Source: Scalindua sp964344685 (GTDB lineage Bacteria; Planctomycetota; Brocadiia; Brocadiales; Scalinduaceae). From it: a stretch of 64,000 bases of DNA. The DNA lies in the NCBI GenBank assembly GCA_964344685.1, contig CAYFOK010000006.1, forward strand, positions 156,776 through 220,775, in the 5' to 3' direction. Below the pieces are notes generated by a model. It did not search any database and was not told the DNA's origin. It saw only the letters and a program-made list of their open reading frames with translations. Made by a program: the position numbers and the translations under genes. Shown here piece after piece: positions 1-8,467 of the stretch; positions within the stretch are counted from its first letter, which is position 1, and the number at the start of each line of letters is the position of its first letter.

Positions 1-491
1 ATCTCTTCAAGATTTTCAAGTAATGAAATACCTATGTTTCCGCCAACCCATGTTTTAATTCCTGCGTCCTTCAGCATCTCTCCCAATAACGATGTTGTTG
101 TAGATTTTCCATTGCTTCCCGTAACCCCTATTATAGGTGCAGGGCAACGTCTGAAGAAAATACTCAGTTCTGAATCTATCCGAACACCATTTTCAATTGC
201 CAATTGCAGAAACTTTGAATCGTTCGGTACGGCAGGACTGGCAACCAGCGTATCCACATTTACAAAATCTTCTTCTATGTGTTCATCAAGCCTGAGCTTA
301 AAATTCAGATTTTCAAGTAGCTTGAGAGAAGCGGATAACTCCTCAGCACTTTTCAAGTCTGTAACGGTCACATCCGCACCCTGAGAAACAAGGTATTTAA
401 CAGCGCCAACACCGCCTCCAAATAGTCCTAAACCCATCACTGTTACTTTTTTACCCTTGAAGCTCTCTATTTCTGCTGCTCTTTTACTCAT
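1..491 (-). CDS. murD: UDP-N-acetylmuramoylalanine--D-glutamate ligase, N-terminal part (cut by window edge)
   Basis: Mur ligase that adds D-glutamate to UDP-MurNAc-L-Ala in the cytoplasmic stage of peptidoglycan synthesis. About 163 residues are visible. Near residue 18 a Rossmann-like segment (KKVTVMGLGLFGGG) fits the MurD N-terminal UDP-binding domain. Near residue 120 comes the ATP-binding loop GVTGSNGKSTTT, typical of Mur ligases, followed by GGNIG. The C-terminal half lies beyond the left edge. The ATG start has no obvious Shine-Dalgarno sequence. Its presence supports a peptidoglycan-making planctomycete. MurD is favoured over MurC/E/F by the N-terminal domain; confidence is high for a Mur ligase and somewhat lower for the exact member. 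Confidence 0.9.
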   Translation of the reverse strand, partial: MSKRAAEIESFKGKKVTVMGLGLFGGGVGAVKYLVSQGADVTVTDLKSAEELSASLKLLENLNFKLRLDEHIEEDFVNVDTLVASPAVPNDSKFLQLAIENGVRIDSELSIFFRRCPAPIIGVTGSNGKSTTTSLLGEMLKDAGIKTWVGGNIGISLLENLEE

Positions 492-746
492 GGTTTTTAG
501 ATTTTCTACAAAAGAGTTTCTCTTATTAAAGCAGATGAACATAATCTTTCAAACAAATACTCTATTTTTGTGGGCCGCAGCACTGCTTTAAGCAAGATAT
601 TACAATAATATCATACCTGTTATTTGAATTTATTTATAGACTTGATTATTACTTTAATCCGGGGGAAAAGCGTAATTATTAATAAATATCGGATATGCGG
701 CTGGATATTGGTTAATTGTGCTCTGTACGGAGTAGTGGTAGGTGCC

Positions 747-2447
747 TTAACTACCCGATATAATCATATCTGTCCCTGTCTCTTTTTGGGAACCTGCGGT
801 GCTATTGTTGAGAAGGTCCTGCATTCCACTGGATATTCTGGTGGATAGTTTTGAGTCAGCATCTTCATAGACAATAATACCTTCAACATCCTGTAGCTGT
901 TCGATCAGGTCCATTCCCTTTTCCAGTCCCATGACAAAGACCCCTGTGGACAATGCATCTGCCCTGGTCGCGTTGCCTGTTACAATTGTTACACTGACGA
1001 TGCCCTCAACCGGGTTGCCGGTTCTGGGGTCAATTATGTGTGAGTACCGCTTTCCATCGATAGTGAAAAATTTCTCGTAATCGCCGGAAGTGGATACGGC
1101 TTTGTCCTTAATCTCAAATGAACCGAGAAGCTTCTCGCTATCGCGCGGATGCTGCAGGCCTATGACCCATGATTCTTTTCCGGGTGGAGTTCCAAATGTG
1201 TAGATATTACCAGCGAAGTTTAAAAGCGCAGAAGTTATTCCGTTTAGTTTGAGAATACCGACTGCCCTGTCAACCGCATAGCCCTTTCCGATCCCTCCCA
1301 GGTCAATCCTGGTATCCGGGTTTTTAAAGAATACCGTCTTCACGGTTATCGGGTTCTTTGCCAGTGATTTTTTTGCTTGTTCTTCAACAGTAATGTTTTT
1401 GTAAGAAACCGTTTCAAGTACGGATACCAACTCTTCTTTGCCGGGTATCCTTCCCTCTTGCTTAAAAAATCCCCACTTTTTCATGAGCGGGCCTATTGTA
1501 ATATCAAAAGCGCCGTCAGTTATTTCACTATACTGTAAAGATTGCTCAATTACATTCGCAAGCTCTTTGTTGCAGACGGTTGGTTCTGATGAGGCGTTTC
1601 TGTTAAGTTCTGAAAGTACGCTCTCCTTTTTATAATTGCTCATCAGGAAGTCAAGCCTGTTTATTTCCTGGAAAACTTCGTTGAATGTTTTTTCGGCTAT
1701 ATATTTATCAGGTGCGTAGATGGTGGTTTCGAATACCGTGCCCATGCTTAGGGACGCCTTTTTGAATAGCTTTAATTCCTGTTTCTGCCCTGTGCCTTCA
1801 TCATAACCATACCTTATCTTTTCCAGTGCGGCAATTTTGTCATTTTTTCTGCCGCTTAAATAGAATTCATCAACCACCGCAAGTATTTTCTTCACGCCCT
1901 TACACATGGTGACTACGGACATTGTTGCGCCTGAGATATTTATTATGTCCCTGTTAATTCGTATTTTGTTTTTGAGTGACTTGCCTTTAAACTGGTAAAG
2001 AAATCTCTTCTTCGCAATCTCCGAGCCTCTACTCTCCCGATAAACGAGAATAGCTATCTTGTCGATCTTGCCCTTAAGATCTACTGATACAATAAATGTA
2101 TAAGGGTGAAACTTGCCGATCTCTTCAGTGATTATTGCATATCCCGTTACCTCGCCTGATTTAATACCCATATAGACAACAAAAAAATCTTCATAGATTT
2201 TCCTTCTCAGCCTGTTTTGAAGCTGGGTCTTTTCTGCTTCTGTAAGGGGTACTACATTGAAAAGAATCTCGTCACAATGAGGGAACACTTCCCGCAGCGC
2301 CTGTTCTTCTGTCAAATAAACCTGGGAAATATAATTATCTGTTGGTGCCGGGTCAGCAGTTGACTGTGCATAACACGAGGGTACAATCTTAATTACCAGG
2401 GCCAGTATTAATATTATTGAAAAAATGCTTGCTTTTATTACATTCAT
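747..2447 (-). CDS. Exported FMN-binding domain fused to ApbE flavin transferase
   Basis: A 566-residue protein with an N-terminal signal peptide (residues 1-27). An FMN-binding domain (about 90-195) carries the S-G-A-T flavinylation motif at 172-175, and a full ApbE domain (about 230-545) follows. ApbE proteins use FAD to attach FMN covalently to a threonine of the S/T-G-A-T motif, so this chain holds both target and enzyme and may modify itself (inference). The ApbE motifs look intact: DLGGIGKGYAVD at 382-393, HIIDPRTG at 470-477 and ADALST at 496-501. It follows the lipoprotein gene with an 11-base gap and is probably co-transcribed. A paralogue with a damaged ApbE half lies at 17016-18695. 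Confidence 0.88.
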   Translation of the reverse strand: MNVIKASIFSIILILALVIKIVPSCYAQSTADPAPTDNYISQVYLTEEQALREVFPHCDEILFNVVPLTEAEKTQLQNRLRRKIYEDFFVVYMGIKSGEVTGYAIITEEIGKFHPYTFIVSVDLKGKIDKIAILVYRESRGSEIAKKRFLYQFKGKSLKNKIRINRDIINISGATMSVVTMCKGVKKILAVVDEFYLSGRKNDKIAALEKIRYGYDEGTGQKQELKLFKKASLSMGTVFETTIYAPDKYIAEKTFNEVFQEINRLDFLMSNYKKESVLSELNRNASSEPTVCNKELANVIEQSLQYSEITDGAFDITIGPLMKKWGFFKQEGRIPGKEELVSVLETVSYKNITVEEQAKKSLAKNPITVKTVFFKNPDTRIDLGGIGKGYAVDRAVGILKLNGITSALLNFAGNIYTFGTPPGKESWVIGLQHPRDSEKLLGSFEIKDKAVSTSGDYEKFFTIDGKRYSHIIDPRTGNPVEGIVSVTIVTGNATRADALSTGVFVMGLEKGMDLIEQLQDVEGIIVYEDADSKLSTRISSGMQDLLNNSTAGSQKETGTDMIISGS

Positions 2448-2458
2448 AGGTGGGTGTC

Positions 2459-2956
2459 TTAACTTCCTTCCAGGAGCTCTTCAACTCTCCGTAATACCTC
2501 TTCCTCTATCTCTCCCGTAGATTTTATCCTCTCCCATCTGTATGCCGCACTACCGCCCCTGGGTTTTTGCTGGAGCTGGCATCTTACCTTTACAGAACTG
2601 GCCATAATATTGCCGGAAACAGTGATAGTAAGTTTATATCTCTCTTTCCAGTAATCATCAAGAAAACGATCTGTCACTACAGTCCTGGCTTTTCTTGTTT
2701 GTGAATAACCTTCAGCCCAACCGGTTTTAATGATGCCTTTTTCCTTATCAATTTTCTCTAACGGCATATTTCCAAGCGCCATGATAACTGTTGCCCACAC
2801 ATGCTCAAAATCATCATCGAAAGACCTGGTATGTCGTGAGGTTTGTGAGCCTGTAGAGCGATCGCTATAAGCCTGATAGCTTGAAGAGCGGCCGAACAGG
2901 GAGCATCCTGTTAAGAAAAGCAGTGAAATGATCAAAAAAACTTTAATTTTAGGCAT
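2459..2956 (-). CDS. Outer-membrane-type lipoprotein of unknown function
   Basis: A 165-residue lipoprotein starting MPKIKVFL, with hydrophobic leader and lipobox (LFLTGC). I chose this ATG over an in-frame TTG seven codons upstream, because the longer form would place the operator-like palindrome inside the coding region. The mature part has a Ser/Arg-rich linker, then a compact domain (about residues 50-165) with alternating strands and a final amphipathic helix, loosely like BamC/NlpB-type helix-grip domains; that resemblance is weak. It is first in an operon with the FMN-binding/ApbE fusion, so a role in the same envelope redox or metal process is possible. Function unknown. Confidence 0.75.
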   Translation of the reverse strand: MPKIKVFLIISLLFLTGCSLFGRSSSYQAYSDRSTGSQTSRHTRSFDDDFEHVWATVIMALGNMPLEKIDKEKGIIKTGWAEGYSQTRKARTVVTDRFLDDYWKERYKLTITVSGNIMASSVKVRCQLQQKPRGGSAAYRWERIKSTGEIEEEVLRRVEELLEGS

Positions 2957-2961
2957 AATGT

Positions 2962-2976
2962 TGCAATTGAGTCTCA
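2962..2976. promoter_or_regulatory. Operator-like site, half-conserved Fur-type palindrome
   Basis: TGCAATTGAGTCTCA has one perfect arm of the TGAGACTnAGTCTCA palindrome and one degenerate arm. It lies between the predicted transcription start (about 2984) and the lipoprotein ATG, so a bound repressor could block transcription. It is one of eight similar sites in the first 19.5 kb. Confidence 0.5.
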
Positions 2977-2990
2977 AGTTCTAAAGAGCT

Positions 2991-3019
2991 ATAGTAGCAG
3001 AGATTATATGTTTTTGCAA
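2991..3019 (-). promoter_or_regulatory. Sigma70-type promoter for lipoprotein/FMN-ApbE operon
   Basis: On the minus strand TTGCAA, a 17-base spacer and TACTAT lie just upstream of the operator-like site and about 35 bases before the lipoprotein start. Spacing is ideal and both hexamers have few mismatches. Confidence 0.5.
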
Positions 3020-3084
3020 GTAATTACTGGAGTTTTGAGTGTAGTTAAGGGTTTGTTAGTATTGGATATACAAAAACGGATGGC

Positions 3085-3140
3085 TAAAAGAAAAATGGGC
3101 GCACTGTGAAAGGAGAAGATGAAATAGTCAGTGCACCCAT
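3085..3140 (-). terminator. Intrinsic terminator after the NarL-type regulator
   Basis: Arms 3095-3106 and 3129-3140 form an 11-12 bp stem with one mismatch. Read on the minus strand, the stem is followed by TTTTTCTTTT. It lies about 170 bases past the response-regulator stop; the 331-base intergenic stretch otherwise holds the promoter and operator listed above. Confidence 0.7.
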
Positions 3141-3308
3141 TGTGTAATTTATTTAAAAATCATCAAACGTTATGATATTACTAACATGTGAATTATCCAA
3201 TTGGTTCCTTTAAAGTTTATTATTTTTTTAATACTCCTTCTTGTCCTGATAAAAAAGAAAGTTTATTCTGGATATATATTGAACCACACCCTTCCAGGCT
3301 GGTAACTG

Positions 3309-3965
3309 TTAAGCTTCCACAAGGCCTGTTCTAATTGAATATTTTACAAGGCCGGTAATATCACGTATGTGAAGTTTTTCCATTACGTGAAATCTATGAA
3401 CCTCAACAGTCTTTGTGCTTAATTTAAGCAGGCGGGCAATTTCCTTATTTGTATTGCCTTCAGCAACCAGCTGTAATATCTCGCGTTCTCTACCGGTAAG
3501 CATATTCAGGCTGTTAAAATCTTCAGATTCCGAGCTTGCGTATCTTATATAGTCTTGAACAACCACCCTTGAAATTGGCGGGCTGAGAAATATATCGCCC
3601 TTCTTTACCGCATTTATTGCTGAAATCAGATCTGAGACGGCAAAGTCCTTAAGTAAGTATCCGGATGCGCCTGCCTGGAAGATTTGATGTACATACTCTT
3701 TATTATCATGTGCCGTCAGAAACAGAAGTTTGATGTCTGGGTTTGCTTTCTTGATCTGGCGTGCAGCTTCGATCCCATTGAGGTTTGGCATGGTGATATC
3801 GATCAGGACAATGTCCGGAACGAGCTGCCTGGCCCTTTCAACCGCCTGTTTTCCGTCTTCTGCTTCTCCAATGACCTCAATATCTTCCCGGGAATCGAGG
3901 AGGGCTCTGATACCCTCTCTGACTATTGTGTGATCGTCAGCCAGAAGCACTTTGGTTTTGTACAT
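3309..3965 (-). CDS. NarL/LuxR-family response regulator
   Basis: A 218-residue two-component regulator. The receiver domain (1-120) has the acidic pair D10-D11, the phospho-acceptor D56, T84 and K106. A LuxR-type helix-turn-helix (about 150-212) carries the LTGREREILQLVAEGNTNKEIA signature. Phosphorylation by a sensor kinase should control DNA binding. No histidine kinase gene is visible nearby, so the partner is elsewhere. It is the last gene of a minus-strand run of small genes and is followed by a clear terminator. Such regulators often answer to nitrate, nitrite or redox signals, but the sequence does not show which. Confidence 0.9.
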   Translation of the reverse strand: MYKTKVLLADDHTIVREGIRALLDSREDIEVIGEAEDGKQAVERARQLVPDIVLIDITMPNLNGIEAARQIKKANPDIKLLFLTAHDNKEYVHQIFQAGASGYLLKDFAVSDLISAINAVKKGDIFLSPPISRVVVQDYIRYASSESEDFNSLNMLTGREREILQLVAEGNTNKEIARLLKLSTKTVEVHRFHVMEKLHIRDITGLVKYSIRTGLVEA

Positions 3966-4003
3966 TTTTCCTCGCCTGAGAACTGTTCATTATATTATTA
4001 AGG

Positions 4004-4291
4004 TTAATTATTAGTTAGACTATGTGGTAGTTTTTTGTATATAGACGACCATGACCGTTTTGCAAAGACAACGGGGATGTTGCATTCTCTGGCCTGTTTC
4101 TTGGTTACATTTGCCAGATTGTGGTTAACATAATCATGCAACACTATTATCAGGTCCATTGTCATAGGCATGCCTCTCTTTATGACGTTTCTATTCCTGC
4201 CGCTCATATGCCTGACATCGTCTACACCGATTTTTTTAAGTTCTTTTGGTATACTGCCGAGGTGGTCCCCACCAACTATTAATACGGACAT
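4004..4291 (-). CDS. DUF2325 family protein
   Basis: A 95-residue protein starting MSVLIVGGDHLGSIPKEL, the Rossmann-like opening of the DUF2325 family. It continues with MDLIIVLHDYVNHNL and a short C-terminal strand-helix, as in the family. The start is supported by AGGAGG just upstream. Family function is unknown; members often sit near metal or redox genes. It lies between the NarL regulator and a DUF2582 protein, probably in one transcription unit. Confidence 0.8.
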   Translation of the reverse strand: MSVLIVGGDHLGSIPKELKKIGVDDVRHMSGRNRNVIKRGMPMTMDLIIVLHDYVNHNLANVTKKQARECNIPVVFAKRSWSSIYKKLPHSLTNN

Positions 4292-4335
4292 TCTGTTTTC
4301 CTCCTATGTAAAGGTGAAAGTATGTCTACTGTTAA

Positions 4336-4542
4336 TTAATTGCAAAGACTTATCTTTTTGCTCCATCCTGCTTTCGTTACGGATATCTTGCCGTCTCTTG
4401 CCAGCCAGCCAATACCCTGATAAAAGAGTGATTTTTCCATTCTCAGTAGCGATCTCAGTTTGCGAAGCATCATCTCTCCATTTGCATGAAGACGGATCCA
4501 GATAATATCTGCTGCTATTTCTACTTGTGATGTAAATTCCAT
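4336..4542 (-). CDS. Small winged-helix protein (DUF2582-like)
   Basis: A 68-residue protein whose pattern (AADIIWIRLHANGEMMLRKL ... LARDGKI) resembles the DUF2582 winged helix-turn-helix family, small proteins thought to bind DNA or protein. A GGGAGG ribosome site sits six bases before the ATG. It is possibly a small regulator or partner of the neighbouring response regulators. Family assignment is by recalled pattern only. Confidence 0.65.
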   Translation of the reverse strand: MEFTSQVEIAADIIWIRLHANGEMMLRKLRSLLRMEKSLFYQGIGWLARDGKISVTKAGWSKKISLCN

Positions 4543-4615
4543 TTGGAACCTCCCGGTTATTAAAAAAGAAAAACTATATTAAAATATAAATTCAAAACAA
4601 TAAGCAGAGATTAAC

Positions 4616-5143
4616 TTAAAGCGGTTGGTTAATAGCCGATTCTTTGTGACCTGTTGGTATACTATTATGCCCATGTTGTGAACATATAAGGTCTATACGG
4701 CTGTTAATTAAACTGAGCTTTTTGTTAAAATCTGCCTCAGTCTCTATCCTTTTCCGTCTGTATGTTTTTACTACTGAAACGGCAAGTGCGTTTGGAGAGA
4801 GAGGGTGTCTTTCTGCAAGGCCATTAAAGAAGTTGATTGCCCGGTCAGCCTCTCCGTATTGCCGTGTTAGACCGATATATCTCTTACAAATATCTCCGAA
4901 AGCCATGCTGTCTACTTTTCTTTCCATACTTTTCTCAAGCATTGTAAGGTCCCCATTCAAATGTTTATCTTTAAGAGAAGTTGACTTTTTTGTACTATTT
5001 ATTTTAGTGCAACTGGCAGAAGGGGTTCTGACAGCCACTTCCTCATTTTCGGTTTTTCTCAATACCGTTTTATCTGCATGGGAAACAGATGTAAAAAAGA
5101 GTGAAAAGAGAAACAAAATGGCTAATAATATTTTTAAAGACAT
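4616..5143 (-). CDS. Exported protein of unknown function
   Basis: A 175-residue protein. I start it at MSLKILLA because AAGGAG lies nine bases upstream and the result is a clean signal peptide (cleavage near SHA-D, about residue 23). Longer in-frame starts would add 30 unlikely residues. The mature part is polar and lysine/serine rich, then helical (MAFGDICKRYIGLTRQYGEADRAINFF), a pattern like one or two TPR-type helix pairs. No family recognised. It lies between the CheY-like gene and the DUF2582 gene. Confidence 0.6.
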   Translation of the reverse strand: MSLKILLAILFLFSLFFTSVSHADKTVLRKTENEEVAVRTPSASCTKINSTKKSTSLKDKHLNGDLTMLEKSMERKVDSMAFGDICKRYIGLTRQYGEADRAINFFNGLAERHPLSPNALAVSVVKTYRRKRIETEADFNKKLSLINSRIDLICSQHGHNSIPTGHKESAINQPL

Positions 5144-5264
5144 ATACACCATCTCCTTATTCAGAAATTTAAAGAAACTTTCAATTACTGTTTTCTGTTC
5201 AGCCTCGCGCTGAACATTTTTAAGATCCAACAAATTTTCAAACTGGACCTATTTTCAAACACAT

Positions 5265-5645
5265 TTAAAAGACTTTGCTTTCGCATACCTTGCCTTCCAG
5301 GCAGTATTTGACCAATTCGCAAAAATCATAATCATCAATTGTCTTTGAAATTACCGCGTTTACCCCCATAATCATTGCATCTTCAGGTTCAACCGGCAGA
5401 TAGTTCGAGCTCATTAATATAATAGGGACCTTGATAATATTATTTATCCTTCTTATTACATCAAGGCCGCTCATTCCCGGCATGTTGAGATCTGTTATTA
5501 CAAGGTCAAAATTTTTTCTCATAAATTGTATTACGCCTGTAGCTCCATTATTTGCAGTAGTGACTCTATACCCTTCATCCATTAGAAGCTGTTTAAAGGT
5601 TTTAAGCATCTCTTCATTGTCGTCTATGATCAGTATGTTTTTCAT
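5265..5645 (-). CDS. Single-domain response regulator (CheY-like)
   Basis: A 126-residue receiver domain with no output domain: acidic pair D8-D9, phospho-acceptor D52 in ITDLNMPGMSG, S79 and a conserved lysine near 100. Stand-alone receivers pass phosphate or bind partner proteins. No kinase is visible nearby. A perfect 15-bp palindrome about 80 bases upstream (5726-5740) suggests the gene belongs to the same operator group as the porin and the encapsulin operon. Confidence 0.88.
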   Translation of the reverse strand: MKNILIIDDNEEMLKTFKQLLMDEGYRVTTANNGATGVIQFMRKNFDLVITDLNMPGMSGLDVIRRINNIIKVPIILMSSNYLPVEPEDAMIMGVNAVISKTIDDYDFCELVKYCLEGKVCESKVF

Positions 5646-5725
5646 CTTGTATGTTTCCTTTCAATTAAATTTTTTGTATTGCAGGATGATTAATGAAATA
5701 TAGTCATTAATAAGCCAGATGCAAA

Positions 5726-5740
5726 TGAGACTCAGTCTCA
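5726..5740. promoter_or_regulatory. Perfect operator palindrome TGAGACTCAGTCTCA
   Basis: A perfect 7-1-7 inverted repeat, the best copy of the shared site, about 80 bases upstream of the CheY-like gene. The geometry matches Fur boxes (TGATAATnATTATCA-type 7-1-7), but the inner bases differ, so a Fur, DtxR or other metal regulator could bind (inference). The 392-base intergenic region also holds the two hairpins listed next. Confidence 0.65.
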
Positions 5741-5860
5741 ATATTGATTAAAAAAATATAATATATATTGTTATGTTAATGGACGGTTTTGCTATCTTAA
5801 GTTTACTGCCTTAAACATGGTTGCTTTGTCTGTGGTTATTACGTATTTATAACTGAGGCC

Positions 5861-5893
5861 GATGCGTTATACTGGGGAGGTGTATAACGCATC
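5861..5893. other. Strong inverted repeat with 12-bp perfect stem
   Basis: Arms 5861-5872 (GATGCGTTATAC) and 5882-5893 pair perfectly around a nine-base loop and can be extended by GAGGC/GCCTC. On the plus strand the stem is followed by TTTT. It lies between two minus-strand genes, so it may be a bidirectional or relic terminator, or part of a leader. Confidence 0.5.
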
Positions 5894-5971
5894 TTTTAGC
5901 CTCTTTCCGACACTTCAAACGAAATGGACTTAGTTTTTTACCTCAGTCATAATAATTATGATAATTTTAGA

Positions 5972-6016
5972 TTCCCTGTATAAAACAGGGAGTGAGATCT
6001 CCTCCCTGTCAGGAGG
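5972..6016 (-). terminator. Terminator-like hairpins after the porin gene
   Basis: Two short stems lie just past the porin stop: CCTCC/GGAGG (6001-6016) and CCCTGT/ACAGGG (5974-5990). The second is followed on the minus strand by an AT-rich but not T-pure tract. Probably the porin terminator. Confidence 0.45.
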
Positions 6017-6037
6017 ATTCCAGGGTTTATCCTCAGA

Positions 6038-7513
6038 TTAAAAGTATGTTGAAACTGAGAACACCAGGCTGTCATTGCTCTGGCTTGTTCCTCTTGGATC
6101 TCCGGCATTTATAGCTCTGCCGTGTTCGTCATTAAACTGGTATTCAAGTTTGAACACAGTATCTTCAGTATATCTGAAGTTTACGCCGGGCGTAATTCTG
6201 CTCCTCCTTATATCACCATCATTTGCCACATTGGTAGGCTGGTTTATATCCACATAGCCCACGCGTAGAACAGCGGTAAATGTAGAATTATCTGTAAAGA
6301 CCGTTGGTGCAACATCCTTAAGGATTTGCGGCATGAAGTGGTATCTTGGTTCTGCATAGACCCCCCACATGTCGCCTGCCATCCTGTCGCTTTTTCGAGT
6401 TGTGCTATTCGCAAAAAAGCCGTCTCTTTCTATTGAAGCGTGACCGTATTCACCAACCAGTTCAAACGCACCTCTCTGATACGTCCAGTCAACCGCCTTT
6501 ATAGTCATACGGTTCTGGTCCGAATCATCAATATATCCTGAGTGGATAGAGGTGCCTATTTCAAGGCCAAGGAAGGGGCTGTATGCAACACGGCCAAGTA
6601 CTGCAAAGTTTGTGTTATTGTCAGACTGTTTACTACCCCTTGAGTCCTTGATGAAGTCCTGTACCTCGCTGACACTGGCAGCATCAGCTGCTGTAAGGAC
6701 ACTGGTGTTGCCTGTTACGGAGGAGAAACCATTGCACAGATAGATTTCATAATCAAGCTTTGACAATTCTGATGGATAAAACGTACCAAAAAATCCCATA
6801 CCTGCTTCGACTAAAGTTGTAGGCAGGATAAACGTGCTTACCATTGGTCTGTCAGTAAGGTCCTGGAGAGGCGAATCGTGGATGAGGTTAAATTTTCCTA
6901 GAGGTGCCAGGATCAAACCTCCGCGATAATTCAACCAATCCGTCATCAGGAAGTCCACAGTTGCAAATTCTACCTTTAAACTACCCGCACTCCCTTGAAC
7001 TCCTCCCTGTGTATTAGTACCTCCATGTTCGATCTCTATTTCTGTAGCAAACTTTACTCTGTCTGAGACGTCAGAGTAGATAAAGGGGATGAGCCTGTGC
7101 TGGTCAAAAGTCTTATTTGTCTGACTGCCGGCATCAAATTCAAGCTCATGGTCTATATATCCACCAATATAAGTATTTCTTCCAAACCTGCGCAAGAACG
7201 GTTTCCCGTACTGTTTACCAAATGCAGGTGCAAGGCCCTTGTTTTCAAGTTCCTGTGCCTTTTTAGCCCAATAGAAATCGTCAGCCGGTGCTGTAGGTGC
7301 AGAAATACTTTTAATCTGATCCTTCATGGCCTTGAGTTCATTGGTGGCTTTTGTCTGCTCTTTGAGTTGATTCTTCAGCTCTGTAAGCATCTTTTCCATC
7401 TCTTCAACCTTTGTCTCTAGAGCGTCATTCGCCCCCTGTCCATATACTCCCGGGCATAAAGCACTGACAAACAGGGCAGTCAGGCAGAGGAACATAATCG
7501 TATACTTCTTCAT
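6038..7513 (-). CDS. Outer-membrane porin with N-terminal coiled coil
   Basis: A 491-residue exported protein. It has a signal peptide (1-25), a short coiled coil (about 30-70, EEMEKMLTELKNQLKEQ), then a long region of alternating short strands and aromatic girdle residues. It ends in phenylalanine (SVSTYF), the classic C-terminal beta-barrel signal. The pattern resembles phosphate-selective porin O/P-type barrels. It should form a channel in the outer membrane; substrate unknown. Three operator-like palindromes and a promoter lie upstream, pointing to metal- or nutrient-controlled expression. AAAGGAG precedes the ATG. Confidence 0.82.
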   Translation of the reverse strand: MKKYTIMFLCLTALFVSALCPGVYGQGANDALETKVEEMEKMLTELKNQLKEQTKATNELKAMKDQIKSISAPTAPADDFYWAKKAQELENKGLAPAFGKQYGKPFLRRFGRNTYIGGYIDHELEFDAGSQTNKTFDQHRLIPFIYSDVSDRVKFATEIEIEHGGTNTQGGVQGSAGSLKVEFATVDFLMTDWLNYRGGLILAPLGKFNLIHDSPLQDLTDRPMVSTFILPTTLVEAGMGFFGTFYPSELSKLDYEIYLCNGFSSVTGNTSVLTAADAASVSEVQDFIKDSRGSKQSDNNTNFAVLGRVAYSPFLGLEIGTSIHSGYIDDSDQNRMTIKAVDWTYQRGAFELVGEYGHASIERDGFFANSTTRKSDRMAGDMWGVYAEPRYHFMPQILKDVAPTVFTDNSTFTAVLRVGYVDINQPTNVANDGDIRRSRITPGVNFRYTEDTVFKLEYQFNDEHGRAINAGDPRGTSQSNDSLVFSVSTYF

Positions 7514-7557
7514 AAAACTCTCCTTTCAAAAAACTTAAAATAAATATTAAGCTTTAC

Positions 7558-7572
7558 TGAGACTCATTCTCA
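7558..7572. promoter_or_regulatory. Operator-like site TGAGACTCATTCTCA, proximal to porin
   Basis: A 7-1-7 palindrome with one mismatched pair, 45 bases before the porin start. The same 15-mer occurs at 19234-19248, 37 bases before the TlpA-like gene. Confidence 0.6.
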
Positions 7573-7652
7573 GCTGTAAGTAAAAAAATATAGTTTTTTC
7601 TCGTCGTATCTCTAATAAAACAGGTAAGTCTTTAAATATCTAATGCTTTAAT

Positions 7653-7667
7653 TGAGACTCAGTATCA
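7653..7667. promoter_or_regulatory. Operator-like site TGAGACTCAGTATCA
   Basis: Middle of three copies upstream of the porin, with one mismatch from the perfect palindrome. It may be a second binding site for cooperative repression. Confidence 0.5.
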
Positions 7668-7776
7668 GTATAAGGTCAAAAAAATAGCGATCATCTACTT
7701 TCGCCCTTTTGGCAAAATTGCAAAACTGTGTTGCAACATATAGCCGAAGAGTAACAATAGAGACCACATTTATAAT

Positions 7777-7791
7777 TGAGACTGAGTCGCA
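7777..7791. promoter_or_regulatory. Operator-like site TGAGACTGAGTCGCA overlapping a transcription start
   Basis: The site lies about ten bases downstream of the -10 box of the promoter at 7801-7828, so it covers roughly +4 to +18. An identical 15-mer has the same position relative to the promoter at 19463-19490. A repressor bound here would block transcription. Confidence 0.6.
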
Positions 7792-7800
7792 ATTGAAACT

Positions 7801-7828
7801 ATTTTATACATTTCTTATAATATGTCAA
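7801..7828 (-). promoter_or_regulatory. Sigma70-type promoter for the porin
   Basis: On the minus strand TTGACA, 16 bases and TAAAAT. The -35 is a perfect match, and both hexamers and the spacing are conserved in the duplicate at 19463-19490. It would give a leader of about 280 nt before the porin. Confidence 0.65.
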
Positions 7829-7926
7829 CCGTATTTTAGATTTTTTTTAAAACTTTTTTTCTTTCATTAATAAGGCTTTTTATTTTTAACGTAAGGTTAG
7901 CTGCCATTATACTTCTAACGATTATC

Positions 7927-8400
7927 TCAACTTACATAAGTTGCTATAAAAATGCCGAGTAAATGCGTAAGGACTATAACAACAGCGGTTATTAGCAGGT
8001 GTTCCAGGATTACTTTCCATGGTTGAACTCCCTGATTCTTCGCTAAAAAATAACTCAGAATTGTTAAAAGAGTGACACCCCAAATCAGATTAACCTTAAT
8101 TGCAACCGGTAAATCAAATAACAGGACCGGAACGATAAACGTGATGGCATAAAGCTTTGAAAAAAATGTGGCTATAGTGGCAGCCCATATTTGCAAGGCA
8201 GTACGGGTATGATCTGACTCTTCCGAAATATGAATCCCGAGCGCATCTGAGAGAGAATCTGCAACTGCAATTGTCAATATCCCGCCAATCACAATACTGC
8301 GTGAATTCGTACCGGAATATAAACCAATCATTAAACCCAATGTAGTAATGGTCCCGGAAGTCAACCCGAAGGCTACACCGGTTTTTATCGATTCTCTCAT
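7927..8400 (-). CDS. VIT-like (vacuolar iron transporter family) membrane protein
   Basis: A 157-residue membrane protein with about five hydrophobic helices. The N-terminal region (GVAFGLTSGTITTLGLMIGLYSG) and the motif ADSLSDALGIHISEES recall VIT1/CCC1-family transporters, which move Fe2+ or Mn2+ out of the cytosol. It is shorter than most VIT proteins. It is last in a run HD protein - DtxR regulator - membrane protein - this gene, which supports a metal role. Ion specificity cannot be read. A good ribosome site (AAGGAAATT) precedes the ATG. Confidence 0.7.
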   Translation of the reverse strand: MRESIKTGVAFGLTSGTITTLGLMIGLYSGTNSRSIVIGGILTIAVADSLSDALGIHISEESDHTRTALQIWAATIATFFSKLYAITFIVPVLLFDLPVAIKVNLIWGVTLLTILSYFLAKNQGVQPWKVILEHLLITAVVIVLTHLLGIFIATYVS

Positions 8401-8467
8401 AATTTCCTTTTTACGTTAGACTTTCGGCAAAATTTATTAGTCTGCATTCTTTCTCAATTATAATAGC

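Larger units (their letters stand above)
7777..7920. repeat. Duplicated promoter/operator block, copy 1
   Basis: About 144 bases align closely with 19439-19581. Shared parts are the operator, the -10 and -35 boxes, the tract AAAACTTTTTTTCTTT, then TTAATAAGGCTTTTTAT and the end CTAACG. Both copies lie far upstream of minus-strand exported-protein operons, so this is a duplicated regulatory region and not a coding repeat. The 413-base gap upstream of the porin holds this block and three operators. Confidence 0.75.

Noticed and set aside
624..848. 74-residue plus-strand frame with a CPCLFLGTCG-like run
   Set aside because: It overlaps the end of the FMN-ApbE gene antisense and has no start signal.
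2459..2977. Longer lipoprotein starting with TTG at 2977
   Set aside because: It would put the operator-like palindrome inside the gene; the ATG at 2956 gives a normal leader and a promoter sits at the right distance.
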